Source: Flavobacterium aquidurense
GTDB lineage: Bacteria > Bacteroidota > Bacteroidia > Flavobacteriales > Flavobacteriaceae
Direction of reading: 5' to 3'
Length of the DNA: 64,000 nucleotides
NCBI GenBank assembly: GCA_900107365.1
Contig: FNPS01000001.1
Coordinates: 124,001-188,000, forward strand
Made by a program: the position numbers and the translations under genes. Positions 16,253 to 25,156 of this stretch are shown here, piece by piece. The notes beneath the pieces were generated by a model that was given only the letters and a program-made list of their open reading frames with translations, ran no database searches and was not told where the DNA came from. Position 1 is the stretch's first letter. Every line of letters starts with the position of its first letter.

Positions 16253-18472
16253 TTAGGTTCTATATTCTCGTGTTACTTTATCAACCCCATCAATTTTTTT
16301 TATTGCATTGATCATTTTCTTCAGAATCGTATTGTTTTTAACAATTACCGCAATCTGTCCATGGAAAATTCCGGCATCAGTACTCAAAGAAATACTCTGA
16401 ATATTGACGCTCATATTGTTTGAAATAACTCTTGTCAATTGATTGGTAAGTCCTAAAACATCCATTCCTGTGATATTGATAATGGCTTTGAATTCTTCCT
16501 GAGAAGAGTCGATCCATTTCGCGCTCATGATTCGGTACGCATAATTAGACTGCATTCCGATGGCATTTGGGCAGTCTTTTTTATGTACTTTAATTCCTTC
16601 GTTGATCGTTACAAAACCAAAAACATCATCACCCGGAATTGGGTTGCAACATTGCGAAAGTTTGTAATCGAGCTTATCATGTTCTGTTCCAAAAACCAGC
16701 ATGTCATAATTACTGCTGATGACTGGTTTATGAATATCCTCGTCTGCGGTATCCTTATTTCTTTTAATTTTATTTTTAAAGAAATTGATAATCGAGTTGC
16801 TTTTTTGAGCAGCATAATCTTTTAGCTGCTGATTTTCAATGGCACCAATTCCAACTCTGTAAAATAAATCCAGACTAGTTTTTAGTTTAAAGAAGTTTAC
16901 CAGTTCATTGATAACCTGTTCGCTGATGGTTATTTTAAGGTGTTTTAATTTTCGGGTAAGTAGTTCTTTTCCTTCCTCGGCAATTTTTTTGGTGTTTTCG
17001 TTGAGAACGTTTTTAATTTTATTTTTGGCGCGTGATGTTGTTACATATTCCAGCCAGTTTACCGTTGGTTTTTGGTTGGCAGAAGTAATAACTTCTACCT
17101 GATCACCACTTTTTAGTTCGTGATTTAACGGAACCAAACGTCCGTTTACACGAGTTCCTCTGGTTTTAATTCCAATTTCAGAGTGAATACTAAAAGCAAA
17201 ATCTAAAGAAGTAGCACCTTTTGGCAGTGATTTTATTTCTCCTTTTGGTGTAAAGACAAAGATTTCTTTTGAATACAAATTCATTTTAAAATCTTCCACA
17301 AAATCAACGGCATTGGTTTCCTGATTTTCCAGTGCTTCACGCAGAAGGTTTAACCAGACATCCAATCCACTTTCTTCTGTTGCACCGTTTTTGTATTTGT
17401 AGTGTGCTGCGTAACCTTTTTCGGCAATTTCATCCATACGCTCACTTCGAACCTGAACTTCAACCCAACGACCTTTTGGTCCCATAACGGTAATGTGCAA
17501 AGCCTCATAACCAGTTGATTTTGGAGATGAAATCCAGTCGCGCAAACGACTCGGGCTTGGTCTGTAGTGATCTGTTACAATCGAATAGATTTTCCAGGCC
17601 ACAAACTTTTCATCATGCGGATCTGCTTTGTAAACGATTCTAAGCGCGAATTTGTCGTATACTTCATCAAAACTCACGTTTTGCGCACGCATTTTTCGGC
17701 GAATAGAATAAATAGATTTCGGGCGTCCTTTTATGATATAATCGATTTCTTCATTGTCTAAAGATTTTTTCAAAACATCTGAAATATCTTTAATGTAAGC
17801 ATCCTGTTCTTCTTTTGTTTCTCTGATTTTGCTTACAATATCATTGTAAACAGCAGGTTCTGTATATTTTAAACCTAAATCTTCTAGCTTCGTTTTAATG
17901 TTATAAAGTCCCAAACGATGGGCGAGAGGGGCATAAATATATAAAGTTTCTGAAGCGATTTTTGTTTGTTTGTATTCCACCATTGAGTCCATTGTCTGCA
18001 TATTATGAAGACGGTCGGCCAATTTAATAAGGATAACACGAACATCATCGTTCAGTGTGAGGATCATTTTTCTGAAATTCTCAGCCTGCATAGAGGCATT
18101 TAAGTCTTTTTGAACCAGCGAAATTTTAGTCAGACCTTCAACTAATTGTGCTACTTTCGGGTTGAATAAACGTTCAATATCTTCAACAGTCATTGGAGTA
18201 TCTTCAACAACATCGTGCAATAAGGCCGCGGCGATAGACGTCGCTCCCAAACCAATTTCAGAGGCAACAATTTTTGCAACTGCAATAGGATGAAAGATAT
18301 ACGCTTCGCCAGATTTGCGTCTTTGTTCTTTGTGGGCGTCAACGGCCACATCAAATGCTTTCCGGATTAGTTTTTTATCAGCGGGTGTTAAAGTCTGGTA
18401 ACTTATTCGAAGTAATTCTTTGTATTCCTGCGCAATCGCTTTGTTTTCTTTTTCAATATCTATTTCTATCAT
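16253..18472 (-). CDS. Bifunctional (p)ppGpp synthetase/hydrolase, RelA/SpoT family
   Basis: Makes and degrades the alarmone (p)ppGpp. The protein is 739 residues from ATG 18472. Domain order: HD hydrolase (about 45-195, with FHPIAVAKI and the HD pair in LLHDVVEDT), synthetase (about 235-350, with RGRPKSIYSI, FALRIVY and TGYEALHITV), TGS domain (about 400-460, VFTPKGEIKSLPKG), the cysteine-containing segment CCNPIPGDDVFGFVT, and a C-terminal ACT domain. Hydrolase residues are intact, so this is probably the only long RSH protein, acting in both directions. An in-frame TTG at 18487 would add five residues, but ATG is preferred. Confidence 0.95.
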   Translation of the reverse strand: MIEIDIEKENKAIAQEYKELLRISYQTLTPADKKLIRKAFDVAVDAHKEQRRKSGEAYIFHPIAVAKIVASEIGLGATSIAAALLHDVVEDTPMTVEDIERLFNPKVAQLVEGLTKISLVQKDLNASMQAENFRKMILTLNDDVRVILIKLADRLHNMQTMDSMVEYKQTKIASETLYIYAPLAHRLGLYNIKTKLEDLGLKYTEPAVYNDIVSKIRETKEEQDAYIKDISDVLKKSLDNEEIDYIIKGRPKSIYSIRRKMRAQNVSFDEVYDKFALRIVYKADPHDEKFVAWKIYSIVTDHYRPSPSRLRDWISSPKSTGYEALHITVMGPKGRWVEVQVRSERMDEIAEKGYAAHYKYKNGATEESGLDVWLNLLREALENQETNAVDFVEDFKMNLYSKEIFVFTPKGEIKSLPKGATSLDFAFSIHSEIGIKTRGTRVNGRLVPLNHELKSGDQVEVITSANQKPTVNWLEYVTTSRAKNKIKNVLNENTKKIAEEGKELLTRKLKHLKITISEQVINELVNFFKLKTSLDLFYRVGIGAIENQQLKDYAAQKSNSIINFFKNKIKRNKDTADEDIHKPVISSNYDMLVFGTEHDKLDYKLSQCCNPIPGDDVFGFVTINEGIKVHKKDCPNAIGMQSNYAYRIMSAKWIDSSQEEFKAIINITGMDVLGLTNQLTRVISNNMSVNIQSISLSTDAGIFHGQIAVIVKNNTILKKMINAIKKIDGVDKVTREYRT

Positions 18473-18524
18473 AACGGCATAGTTCAAGTACTAAAAATAA
18501 GCATTAGTTTGAATATACGCAAGG

Positions 18525-18694
18525 TTTTAGATTGCTGATTTGTGATTTTAGATTTTAGATTTTTTGAATGTAAAATCAACTAAAATTTTGGATTTTTTAA
18601 TAGTCTGAATTTGGGCAAGAGCTGTTTCTTTGAAAATTAAATTCGTAGAATTTAATCTAAAATCTAAAATCTAAAATCTAAAACCTAAAACCTA
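18525..18694. repeat. Two opposed 7-bp-period arrays between genes
   Basis: At 18525-18559, five 7-base units of the form TTTTAGA (two degenerate). At 18653-18694, six units of AAATCTA/AAACCTA, the complement of the first type. The second array ends three bases before the stop codon of the serine hydrolase gene. Together they could fold into a long hairpin. The rest of the spacer shows nothing else. Confidence 0.75.
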
Positions 18695-18697
18695 AAA

Positions 18698-20236
18698 CTA
18701 TTCTTTTGAAAAATCCAAATCCTGAAAATCGTAACTAAAATCAGTTAACTCAGAAATTGGTAGCATTTTTAAGTTGATCACTTTTCCGCTTTCATCATAT
18801 TTAAATAGTAGATGCGCATCGGCATGGAAAAAAGCATTGTTCCATTTTACCACATAGTTGCCCTCTTTATAGAAAAATACTTCTCCAGCTAGTTGAGAAG
18901 AACGTTTTGAGGCAAAATATAGTTTCCCTTTTTTCTCTGTGAGTGTAATTTCTCCAAACCAATTGTCTTTGTAAGTTCCTGTAATTTTAGAAAAATCAGT
19001 TTTTAATTTGTCCTTTTTGTTTTTGGCAACAGTTGCCCAAACTTCATCGGTTACTTTATCAGCAGATGCTTCATTGGCTTTCGTTCGATTGCTGTAAACC
19101 GTCACATAATCATCCGATTTAAGACCTAAATAACTGTCTTTAATGGTATTCGTAATGGCACTAAATGCGGCTCCGGATTGTTGATTGGTTAAAACAATAA
19201 TTCCCAAACCAATTTCCGGAATTAAAGTTGTTTGTGTCACGTTTCCTTCCAGACCTCCAGTATGCGAAACTTGTTTGTATCCTTTTACATCACTTAAAAA
19301 CCAGCCTAAACCATAACCTGAAAAATGGGTATTGTAAGGAGGTCTTGTTTTAGTTGGAATAATGGTTTGCAATTGCCACATTTCATCGTGTTCTTTCTCT
19401 GAAAAAAGCTGTTTGTTATCACCATATTTTCCGTTATTAATTTGTAAAATCGCCCATTTGCTCAAATCATTTACACTGGAGTAAATTCCGGCAGCTCCAT
19501 CAAAAAGGTTATTTTCATAACGTTTGATAGTTTTTAATTTTCCATCAATCGGAACATGAGGCGTAATAACATTAGAAGTATCTTTTAAACGTTTTACAGA
19601 AGCCACACTTTTGTCCATTTCTAATGGTTTCATAATGCGTGTTTCAACAAAATCAGCCCAGGTTTGTCCGCTTACAACGTGAACAATTTCACCGGCAATG
19701 ATGTACATCAAATTATCATAATCGTATTTGGTTCTAAAGCTGGAAACCGGTTTTAAATATCTTAAATTATGAACAATATCAGCGGCTTTAAAATCGCTTC
19801 CGTCAGGCCAGATCATTAAATCTCCTGCTCCAAGTCCGAGACCACTTCTGTGCGTTAATAGGTCACGAATTGTAAACTCGTTTGTAACATACTCATCATA
19901 CATTTTAAAATCCGGAAGATATTTTATCACTTTATCATCCCATTTTATTTTGCCTTCATCAACTAGCATGGCAAGTGCAGCAGTTGTAAAAGCTTTACTG
20001 TTAGATGCAATTCCGAAAAGGGTGTTAGCATCAACTTTTTCATTTGTTAAAATTGATTTTACACCATATCCTTTTGCCAAAACCACTTTTCCATCTTTAA
20101 CAATTGCTACCGCAATCCCGGGAACATCAAAGGCTTTTATGGTACGATTGACCAATTCATCTACTTCAGGATTCGTAATTTGTGCCGAAAGGGAGAAACT
20201 AAATAATAAGGCAAAAAGAGATAATTTGTAGTTCAT
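18698..20236 (-). CDS. Serine hydrolase, class C beta-lactamase fold, with DUF3471-like C-terminal domain
   Basis: A 512-residue exported enzyme. The signal peptide ends near FSLSAQ. The penicillin-binding/beta-lactamase domain (about 22-380) shows the S-x-x-K motif in ASNSKAFT, Y-x-N in KYDYDNLMY, and HTGG as the third motif. The C-terminal ~110 residues (TGTYKDNWFGEITLTEKKGK) form the lipocalin-like domain often called DUF3471. Members are esterases or peptidases as often as beta-lactamases, so substrate is open. It is followed by the 7-bp-period array. Confidence 0.85.
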   Translation of the reverse strand: MNYKLSLFALLFSFSLSAQITNPEVDELVNRTIKAFDVPGIAVAIVKDGKVVLAKGYGVKSILTNEKVDANTLFGIASNSKAFTTAALAMLVDEGKIKWDDKVIKYLPDFKMYDEYVTNEFTIRDLLTHRSGLGLGAGDLMIWPDGSDFKAADIVHNLRYLKPVSSFRTKYDYDNLMYIIAGEIVHVVSGQTWADFVETRIMKPLEMDKSVASVKRLKDTSNVITPHVPIDGKLKTIKRYENNLFDGAAGIYSSVNDLSKWAILQINNGKYGDNKQLFSEKEHDEMWQLQTIIPTKTRPPYNTHFSGYGLGWFLSDVKGYKQVSHTGGLEGNVTQTTLIPEIGLGIIVLTNQQSGAAFSAITNTIKDSYLGLKSDDYVTVYSNRTKANEASADKVTDEVWATVAKNKKDKLKTDFSKITGTYKDNWFGEITLTEKKGKLYFASKRSSQLAGEVFFYKEGNYVVKWNNAFFHADAHLLFKYDESGKVINLKMLPISELTDFSYDFQDLDFSKE

Positions 20237-20257
20237 AAGTAGATGGTATTTTGGTTT

Positions 20258-21049
20258 TTAGTTAAATCCTCTTTGACGTTTGGCTTCAAAAATTAAAATC
20301 GCAGCTGCAACCGAAACGTTCATACTGTCGATTTCGCCCTGCATCGGAATAATAATGTTTTGCGTAGCTGCATCGCGCCATTCTTGTGTTAATCCGGTGG
20401 CTTCGGTACCGACAACTAAAGCTGTGGCAGTAGTGAAATTTTGGGTATGATAAGAGGTTGAGTTTTGTAAAGTGGCGCAATAAAAATCAATCTTTTTTTC
20501 TTTCAAAAAAGCAATGATTTCGTCTGTGGTTCCGGTTGCAATTTGATTGGTAAACAAGCAACCCACGCTTGAACGCACAATATTTGGATTGTATAAATCA
20601 CTTTTTGGATTGGCGATTAAAACTGCATCAAGGTTGGCAGCATCAGCAGTACGCAAAAGTGCTCCTATATTGCCTGGTTTTTCAGGTGCTTCAGCCACTA
20701 AAATTAATGGATTATCAGATAGTTTTAAATCAGATAATTGCATGGATTTGGTTTTGGCTACAGCCAAAATTCCTTCGGTTGTATCGCGATAAGCCAGTTT
20801 TTGATAGACTTCTTTGTTGATTTCTATTAATTGAACAGACGTATTAACCAATTTATTAATTTGGTTTTCAGTTACTAATTCGGGTAAAAACAAAACGGTT
20901 TCTAATTCGTAACCTCCTTTTAATGCGATTGAAATTTCTCGTAAACCTTCAATCAAAAATGTTCCGGTTTGTTTGCGGGCTTTTGCTTTTTCCTGCAGTA
21001 AAACAAGTGATTTTATAAACGGATTTTGAATGGAAGTGATTTGTTTCAT
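20258..21049 (-). CDS. RNA 2'-O-methyltransferase, TrmH/SpoU family
   Basis: A 263-residue SPOUT-class methyltransferase. Residues 1-95 form the substrate-binding domain (ITSIQNPFIKSLVLLQEKAK, FLIEGLREI). The SPOUT domain has the three family motifs: EKPGNIGALLRTADAA, LVVGTEATGL and the knot IPMQGEIDSMNVSVAAAI. It would methylate a ribose in rRNA or tRNA; which site is unclear. The start ATG is preceded by an 8-bp-period array (21060-21138) and an A-rich tract. Family call very secure. Confidence 0.9.
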   Translation of the reverse strand: MKQITSIQNPFIKSLVLLQEKAKARKQTGTFLIEGLREISIALKGGYELETVLFLPELVTENQINKLVNTSVQLIEINKEVYQKLAYRDTTEGILAVAKTKSMQLSDLKLSDNPLILVAEAPEKPGNIGALLRTADAANLDAVLIANPKSDLYNPNIVRSSVGCLFTNQIATGTTDEIIAFLKEKKIDFYCATLQNSTSYHTQNFTTATALVVGTEATGLTQEWRDAATQNIIIPMQGEIDSMNVSVAAAILIFEAKRQRGFN

Positions 21050-21059
21050 TTTTTTCTGA

Positions 21060-21138
21060 AGGTACTTAGGTTCTGAGGTGCTAAGGTACTGAGAATTTTT
21101 TTAAAAAGGTGCAAAGGTTCATAGGTGCAGAGGTTCAA
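21060..21138. repeat. 8-bp-period arrays (AGGTnCnn) before the methyltransferase start
   Basis: Four octamers run from 21060 to 21091 (AGGTACTT, AGGTTCTG, AGGTGCTA, AGGTACTG) and four more from 21107 to 21138 (AGGTGCAA, AGGTTCAT, AGGTGCAG, AGGTTCAA). On the gene's strand each unit reads NNGNACCT or a close variant. The array ends 10 bases before the ATG. The remaining spacer (21160-21272) holds a degenerate copy of the CACGAATT inverted repeat. Confidence 0.75.
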
Positions 21139-21282
21139 AGCTTTTGAAAAAAAAAGTTTGCCACAAATTTCACGAATTTTCATGAATTTTTTATTCGGCT
21201 TAAATGCAAAATACTAATTCGTGAAAATTCGTGACTCGAGCGATAGCGAATAGGCGAAGCAAATTAGTGGCAAAAAAACAAT

Positions 21283-22209
21283 CTATTCCTCAGTAGATGC
21301 TGTTTCTTCTACAAGTTCTTCCTCTTCTTTTGGTTTTGTCATGACCTGATCTTTTTTACCAAAAAGGAATTTCTTAAGACCAGCAAATGCTGCAATAAGA
21401 CCCACAACAATGACTTTACCAAATTTTGCCAAAATAGCAAAGAAGCCCACTTTTGCCAAAACTTTTCCAGCTACTAAACCTCCAATGGTCCATGCAGCCA
21501 CGGTATCAGTATCTGCGTCAAAGTCTAAATATTTATGTCCGTCATTAAATTCTACACTTTTCAGAATTCCGGGAATACTGGCTTTTACTTCTGCAAGTTC
21601 GCTCATGTTTGCAACCGCAGATATATTATACATTCCTTTTCGTCCTAAAACTCTCAAATCATAGTTCAGGGTATTAGAAGGATTTTGACCAAATTTCAAC
21701 TCTTTTGCCCAGTGTAATACTTTTAAATTAGTATCATAATAAGGTTTTGATGCCCAGCCCACTATTTGAACTTCTTCAAAACCAGCTTTTTTTCTTTCTT
21801 CACTTGTCGTTTTTGTGTCTTCTTGCATGGTTTTTAGTAAATCATCATAGTCAATATCGTTTGCGTCGTCATCTTTTACAAAACCATCACCTTGATAGCT
21901 AATTACAAACATCCAGCTATTGCTGTGTGTTACGCCTTTGCCGTCTGGCACGAGTGCTCCTAAAATGGATTCATCTTTGGGATTCCCCCATAAATCGCCT
22001 ACAACATGCTGTGTTTGTTCTCCATTTAAGAACTTAAATCCTTTGGGAACATTTAATATTCCTTCTCCCTCAGATAAAGTGATTTTTCCGGTTTCATACT
22101 TTAGGGATTGATCAATTTTTTCATAATAGGCTGCGGTTGTATCGGCCTGAGCCATTATCTTCGGAACAAAAAGAATTGATAAAAAAAGACTTAGCAGAAT
22201 TTTTTTCAT
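21283..22209 (-). CDS. DUF2167 family membrane protein
   Basis: A 308-residue protein with an N-terminal signal sequence (SILFVPKIMAQ). The body carries the DUF2167 hallmarks: LNVPKGFKFL, VVGDLWGNP, GFEEVQIVGWASKPYYD and LRVLGRKGMY. Near the C-terminus one or two membrane segments (about 235-285) precede a charged, glutamate-rich tail. The family is widespread and of unknown function. It lies 46 bases downstream of the phosphatase-like gene on the same strand. Confidence 0.85.
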   Translation of the reverse strand: MKKILLSLFLSILFVPKIMAQADTTAAYYEKIDQSLKYETGKITLSEGEGILNVPKGFKFLNGEQTQHVVGDLWGNPKDESILGALVPDGKGVTHSNSWMFVISYQGDGFVKDDDANDIDYDDLLKTMQEDTKTTSEERKKAGFEEVQIVGWASKPYYDTNLKVLHWAKELKFGQNPSNTLNYDLRVLGRKGMYNISAVANMSELAEVKASIPGILKSVEFNDGHKYLDFDADTDTVAAWTIGGLVAGKVLAKVGFFAILAKFGKVIVVGLIAAFAGLKKFLFGKKDQVMTKPKEEEELVEETASTEE

Positions 22210-22254
22210 TGGTTTTGGTTGGTTTAGTTGGTTAATTATTTAGGGTTGTTAAAT

Positions 22255-23340
22255 TTATTTTTGGAGTAATTCCGGAATTTCATTGGCCACAGGATGTGTT
22301 GTGGTAAAATTATATCCCATAATTTTTGCAATGGTTTGTGCAAATTGTTTTTGATACCATTGAGAATCGGTTTTAATTTCGCCTTTTGCTGCAATTTCTG
22401 GTCCAATGGCAGCGAACCAAATTTCGGAGGCACCTACAACATCAGCACCATGATCAGTCCATTGTGCTTTTGTTTTGTCGCCACGACCGTGATCTACAGT
22501 GATTAGTAAGGTCGTTTTGTTTTTGTACTGCGGATCATTTTGCACGAAATCCCAGATTTCTTTGATCCATTTATCAACCTGGTTGGCAGCGTCAAGATAG
22601 GATCTGTAATGTCCGTGATGCGCCCATTCGTCCGTTTCTCCGTAGGCGATATAAAGCACTTTTGGTTTCTTGGTTTTAAGTTCGTCCAAAGCCTGATAAT
22701 GTGTAAAAACATCCTGACATTCCTCTTCATGAAAAGGTTTAAAGGAATTATTACGCATATCATTTAATAACTTTTGAGCCGCTGTAGGTTTGTTACCTCC
22801 AACATTATCAAAGGCAGAGATAACCGGAAAACCGCTTCTTTCTTCGTTCAAAATCCGGTCAAAAGCATCCCAGGCACCAAAAGCAGCTGTTTTACCTTTA
22901 AGCTTTGGCTGTTGGTTTAGAAATTCTAAAATATTTACATTTGGATTAGCCTTATAACCATTCGAATTAATAGCTACATCAACATTTCCGGTCATAATTT
23001 CACTATATCCGGGATAACTGAACCAATAAGGATTGGATACGTTTACTTTATTGCCAAGATCGCGATTACCATAAATTTGCCCTTTCGAAGCAATTTCTGA
23101 CCATAAAAAAGGCATTAATTTTTTACGACTTTCTTTAAAATCGGTACTTGAATATTTCTTATAAATATAAGTACTGTCTCCCTGATTGAATTTTTTATCA
23201 TTGGCAATTGCCGGATCCATTCCTTTAAAGACTTCCTGCCATCTAAAACCGTCTGTGGTAATGATGATGATGTTTTCTGTTTTTTGTGCTATAGATTTCC
23301 AGCTTAATAAAATGAACAGAATTAGAGTTACTTTTTTCAT
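22255..23340 (-). CDS. Exported alkaline-phosphatase-superfamily hydrolase
   Basis: A 361-residue protein with a signal peptide ending at WKSIAQ. It follows the nucleotide pyrophosphatase/phosphodiesterase branch of the alkaline phosphatase superfamily: a metal-binding aspartate in ITTDGFRW, a nucleophile segment WFSYPGYSEIMTG (first Ser in place of the usual Thr), DEWAHHGHY and TVDHGRGD with TDHG as later metal ligands. It would hydrolyse a phosphomonoester or diester in the periplasm or outside; substrate not inferable. Downstream lies DUF2167. Confidence 0.8.
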   Translation of the reverse strand: MKKVTLILFILLSWKSIAQKTENIIIITTDGFRWQEVFKGMDPAIANDKKFNQGDSTYIYKKYSSTDFKESRKKLMPFLWSEIASKGQIYGNRDLGNKVNVSNPYWFSYPGYSEIMTGNVDVAINSNGYKANPNVNILEFLNQQPKLKGKTAAFGAWDAFDRILNEERSGFPVISAFDNVGGNKPTAAQKLLNDMRNNSFKPFHEEECQDVFTHYQALDELKTKKPKVLYIAYGETDEWAHHGHYRSYLDAANQVDKWIKEIWDFVQNDPQYKNKTTLLITVDHGRGDKTKAQWTDHGADVVGASEIWFAAIGPEIAAKGEIKTDSQWYQKQFAQTIAKIMGYNFTTTHPVANEIPELLQK

Positions 23341-23570
23341 TTTTTATTAGTTTAAAATTACAGGATTGATTTTAAATTTTTCAAAACTACTTAATTTAAT
23401 TAATCCATTTTTACGTGATAACGTAATGTAACCATAAATTAATAAAAGCTAAAAGAAAGTCTTTTAATGATTATCGTTTAAGTAATCAACTTTGAGAATT
23501 AATTAAAATTTAAATGAACCTTTTTTTTAAGTTGTATAGGTTCATAAGCAAAGGTTCAAAGTTTTTTTTC

Positions 23571-23628
23571 GCCACGAATTCACGAATTTTATTCTTTACG
23601 TTTAGAATAAAATTCGTGAATTCGTGGC
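23571..23628. repeat. 25-bp perfect inverted repeat (GCCACGAATTCACGAATTTT...)
   Basis: Arms at 23571-23595 and 23604-23628 are perfect reverse complements over 25 bases with an 8-base loop. The same arm (20 bases identical) recurs at 31914-31972. It is the main content of the 336-base gene-free stretch 23341-23676, which otherwise shows only AT-rich sequence and the text ATTTCACAAAATACATTTCAC near 23652-23673, which resembles the spacer before the PhzF gene. Confidence 0.9.
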
Positions 23629-23676
23629 TAATTTTCGTAATGAGCATTTTACATTTCACAAAATACATTTCACACT

Positions 23677-25005
23677 CTATAAAATTCCTCTCGCCTTAAT
23701 CTCCAAATACTTATTAATAGCATCTAAAGTTAAATTCTCTGGCTGTGTCAGAACCGAATGTATTCCGTATTTCTTCAATTCATTGGCGATTAAGCGTTTT
23801 TCGAACATGAATTTTTCGGCTATGACTTTATCGTAAATTTCCTGAATAGTGTCTGTTTTTTTGTTGATAATTGCATTCAATTCGGTATTGCTAAAGAAAA
23901 CGACAACTAATAAATGGCTTTTTGCAATTCCTTTTAAATAAGGTAATTGCCTGTTTAAACCGTCCATTGTTTCGAAATTAGTATACAAAATAATCAAACT
24001 TCTCTGATTGATGTTTTTCTTTATGTCAACATACAATCGGCTGTAATCGCTTTCAAAAAAATCAGTTTTGATGTTGTATAAAGTCTCCAGAATTTTTTGC
24101 ATTTGCGAAGATCTTCTTTCTGCAAAAACTCTGTTTTCTACTTTTTTGGAGAAAGCAAAAATTCCGGCTTTGTCTTGCTTTTTCAATATAACATTTGATA
24201 AAACAAGTGTAGAATTGATGGCATAATCCAATAAGCTTAGACCATCAAAAGGCATTTGCATCACACGGCCTTTGTCAATTGCCATATAAACCGATTGCGA
24301 TTTTTCGTCCTGAAATTGGTTGACCATCAGCGAGTTTTTCTTAGCAGTCGCTTTCCAGTTTATCGTTCTCAAATCATCTCCCTGAACATATTCCTTGATT
24401 TGTTCAAATTCCATTGTATGACCAATACGACGAATTTTCTTGATTCCGTATTGATACAAATTATTCGAAAAAGCCAGCAAATCATATTTCTTCAATTGGA
24501 TATACGAAGGATAAGTCGGAACCATTTGATCTTTATCGAAAGTAAATCTTCTGGAAATTAATTTTAAAGGAGAAGAAACATAGACGTTTAAATTTCCAAA
24601 GTAATATTCACCGCGTTCTGTTGGACGCAAATCATAACCCAATTCTTTTTGGGCAGAAGCCGGAATCGTTTTTACTATTTTGAAATCACGTACCTGAAAC
24701 TGAAACGGAATTTCATCAATAATCTTAATCGAAATCGGAAAAGTATAACCATTTTTAATCGTAATCTGAATAGGATTCAAATCTCCGTTTGAAAGTTTTT
24801 CCGGTGTTTTTCTAGAAGCTTCAATTCCTTTTGATAAATATAAAAGTACTATATCGAGACCCAAAAACGTGCTTAAAACCAAAATAATAAACCAAACGCC
24901 GTTGTATAAATTCGGAAAAATAAAAGCACAAACAAACATTCCTATAATGCCTAAAAGGATATAGAAAAAGAAGTTATTGAGATAAAGGCTTTTGATGAAT
25001 TTCAT
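23677..25005 (-). CDS. DUF58 domain protein
   Basis: A 442-residue protein with two membrane segments at the N-terminus (about 10-60). The DUF58 signature sits at about 195-245: GDDLRTINWKATAKKNSLMV then QDEKSQSVYMAID. The following part resembles a von Willebrand A fold with the first metal-site aspartate in AIDKGR. DUF58 proteins are regularly encoded next to MoxR ATPases and are thought to be their partners in assembling envelope or metal-dependent complexes. Here it is the last gene of the SpoIIM-DUF4129-DUF4350-MoxR-DUF58 run. Confidence 0.9.
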   Translation of the reverse strand: MKFIKSLYLNNFFFYILLGIIGMFVCAFIFPNLYNGVWFIILVLSTFLGLDIVLLYLSKGIEASRKTPEKLSNGDLNPIQITIKNGYTFPISIKIIDEIPFQFQVRDFKIVKTIPASAQKELGYDLRPTERGEYYFGNLNVYVSSPLKLISRRFTFDKDQMVPTYPSYIQLKKYDLLAFSNNLYQYGIKKIRRIGHTMEFEQIKEYVQGDDLRTINWKATAKKNSLMVNQFQDEKSQSVYMAIDKGRVMQMPFDGLSLLDYAINSTLVLSNVILKKQDKAGIFAFSKKVENRVFAERRSSQMQKILETLYNIKTDFFESDYSRLYVDIKKNINQRSLIILYTNFETMDGLNRQLPYLKGIAKSHLLVVVFFSNTELNAIINKKTDTIQEIYDKVIAEKFMFEKRLIANELKKYGIHSVLTQPENLTLDAINKYLEIKARGIL

Positions 25006-25046
25006 TTTTTATTTAGTTTACAGTCGCGGTTTTCAGTCTCAGTTTT

Positions 25047-25085
25047 CAGTCTCAGTCTCAGTCTCAGTCTCAGTCTCAGTCTCAG
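25047..25085. repeat. CAGTCT hexamer tandem repeat, 6.5 copies
   Basis: A perfect 39-base simple repeat between the DUF58 and MoxR genes. Related text on both sides (25021-25046, 25090-25151) includes a complement (ACTGAGACTG), so a hairpin can form across the spacer. Non-coding. Confidence 0.9.
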
Positions 25086-25156
25086 TTTTTAGTCTCAGTC
25101 ACAGTTTTTAGTTGTAGTTAGCACTGAAAACTGAGACTGTGACTGAAAACTAATAT

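Noticed and set aside
25027..25145. CRISPR array
   Set aside because: The repeats are 6 bases with no spacers and no cas genes nearby; it is a simple tandem repeat.
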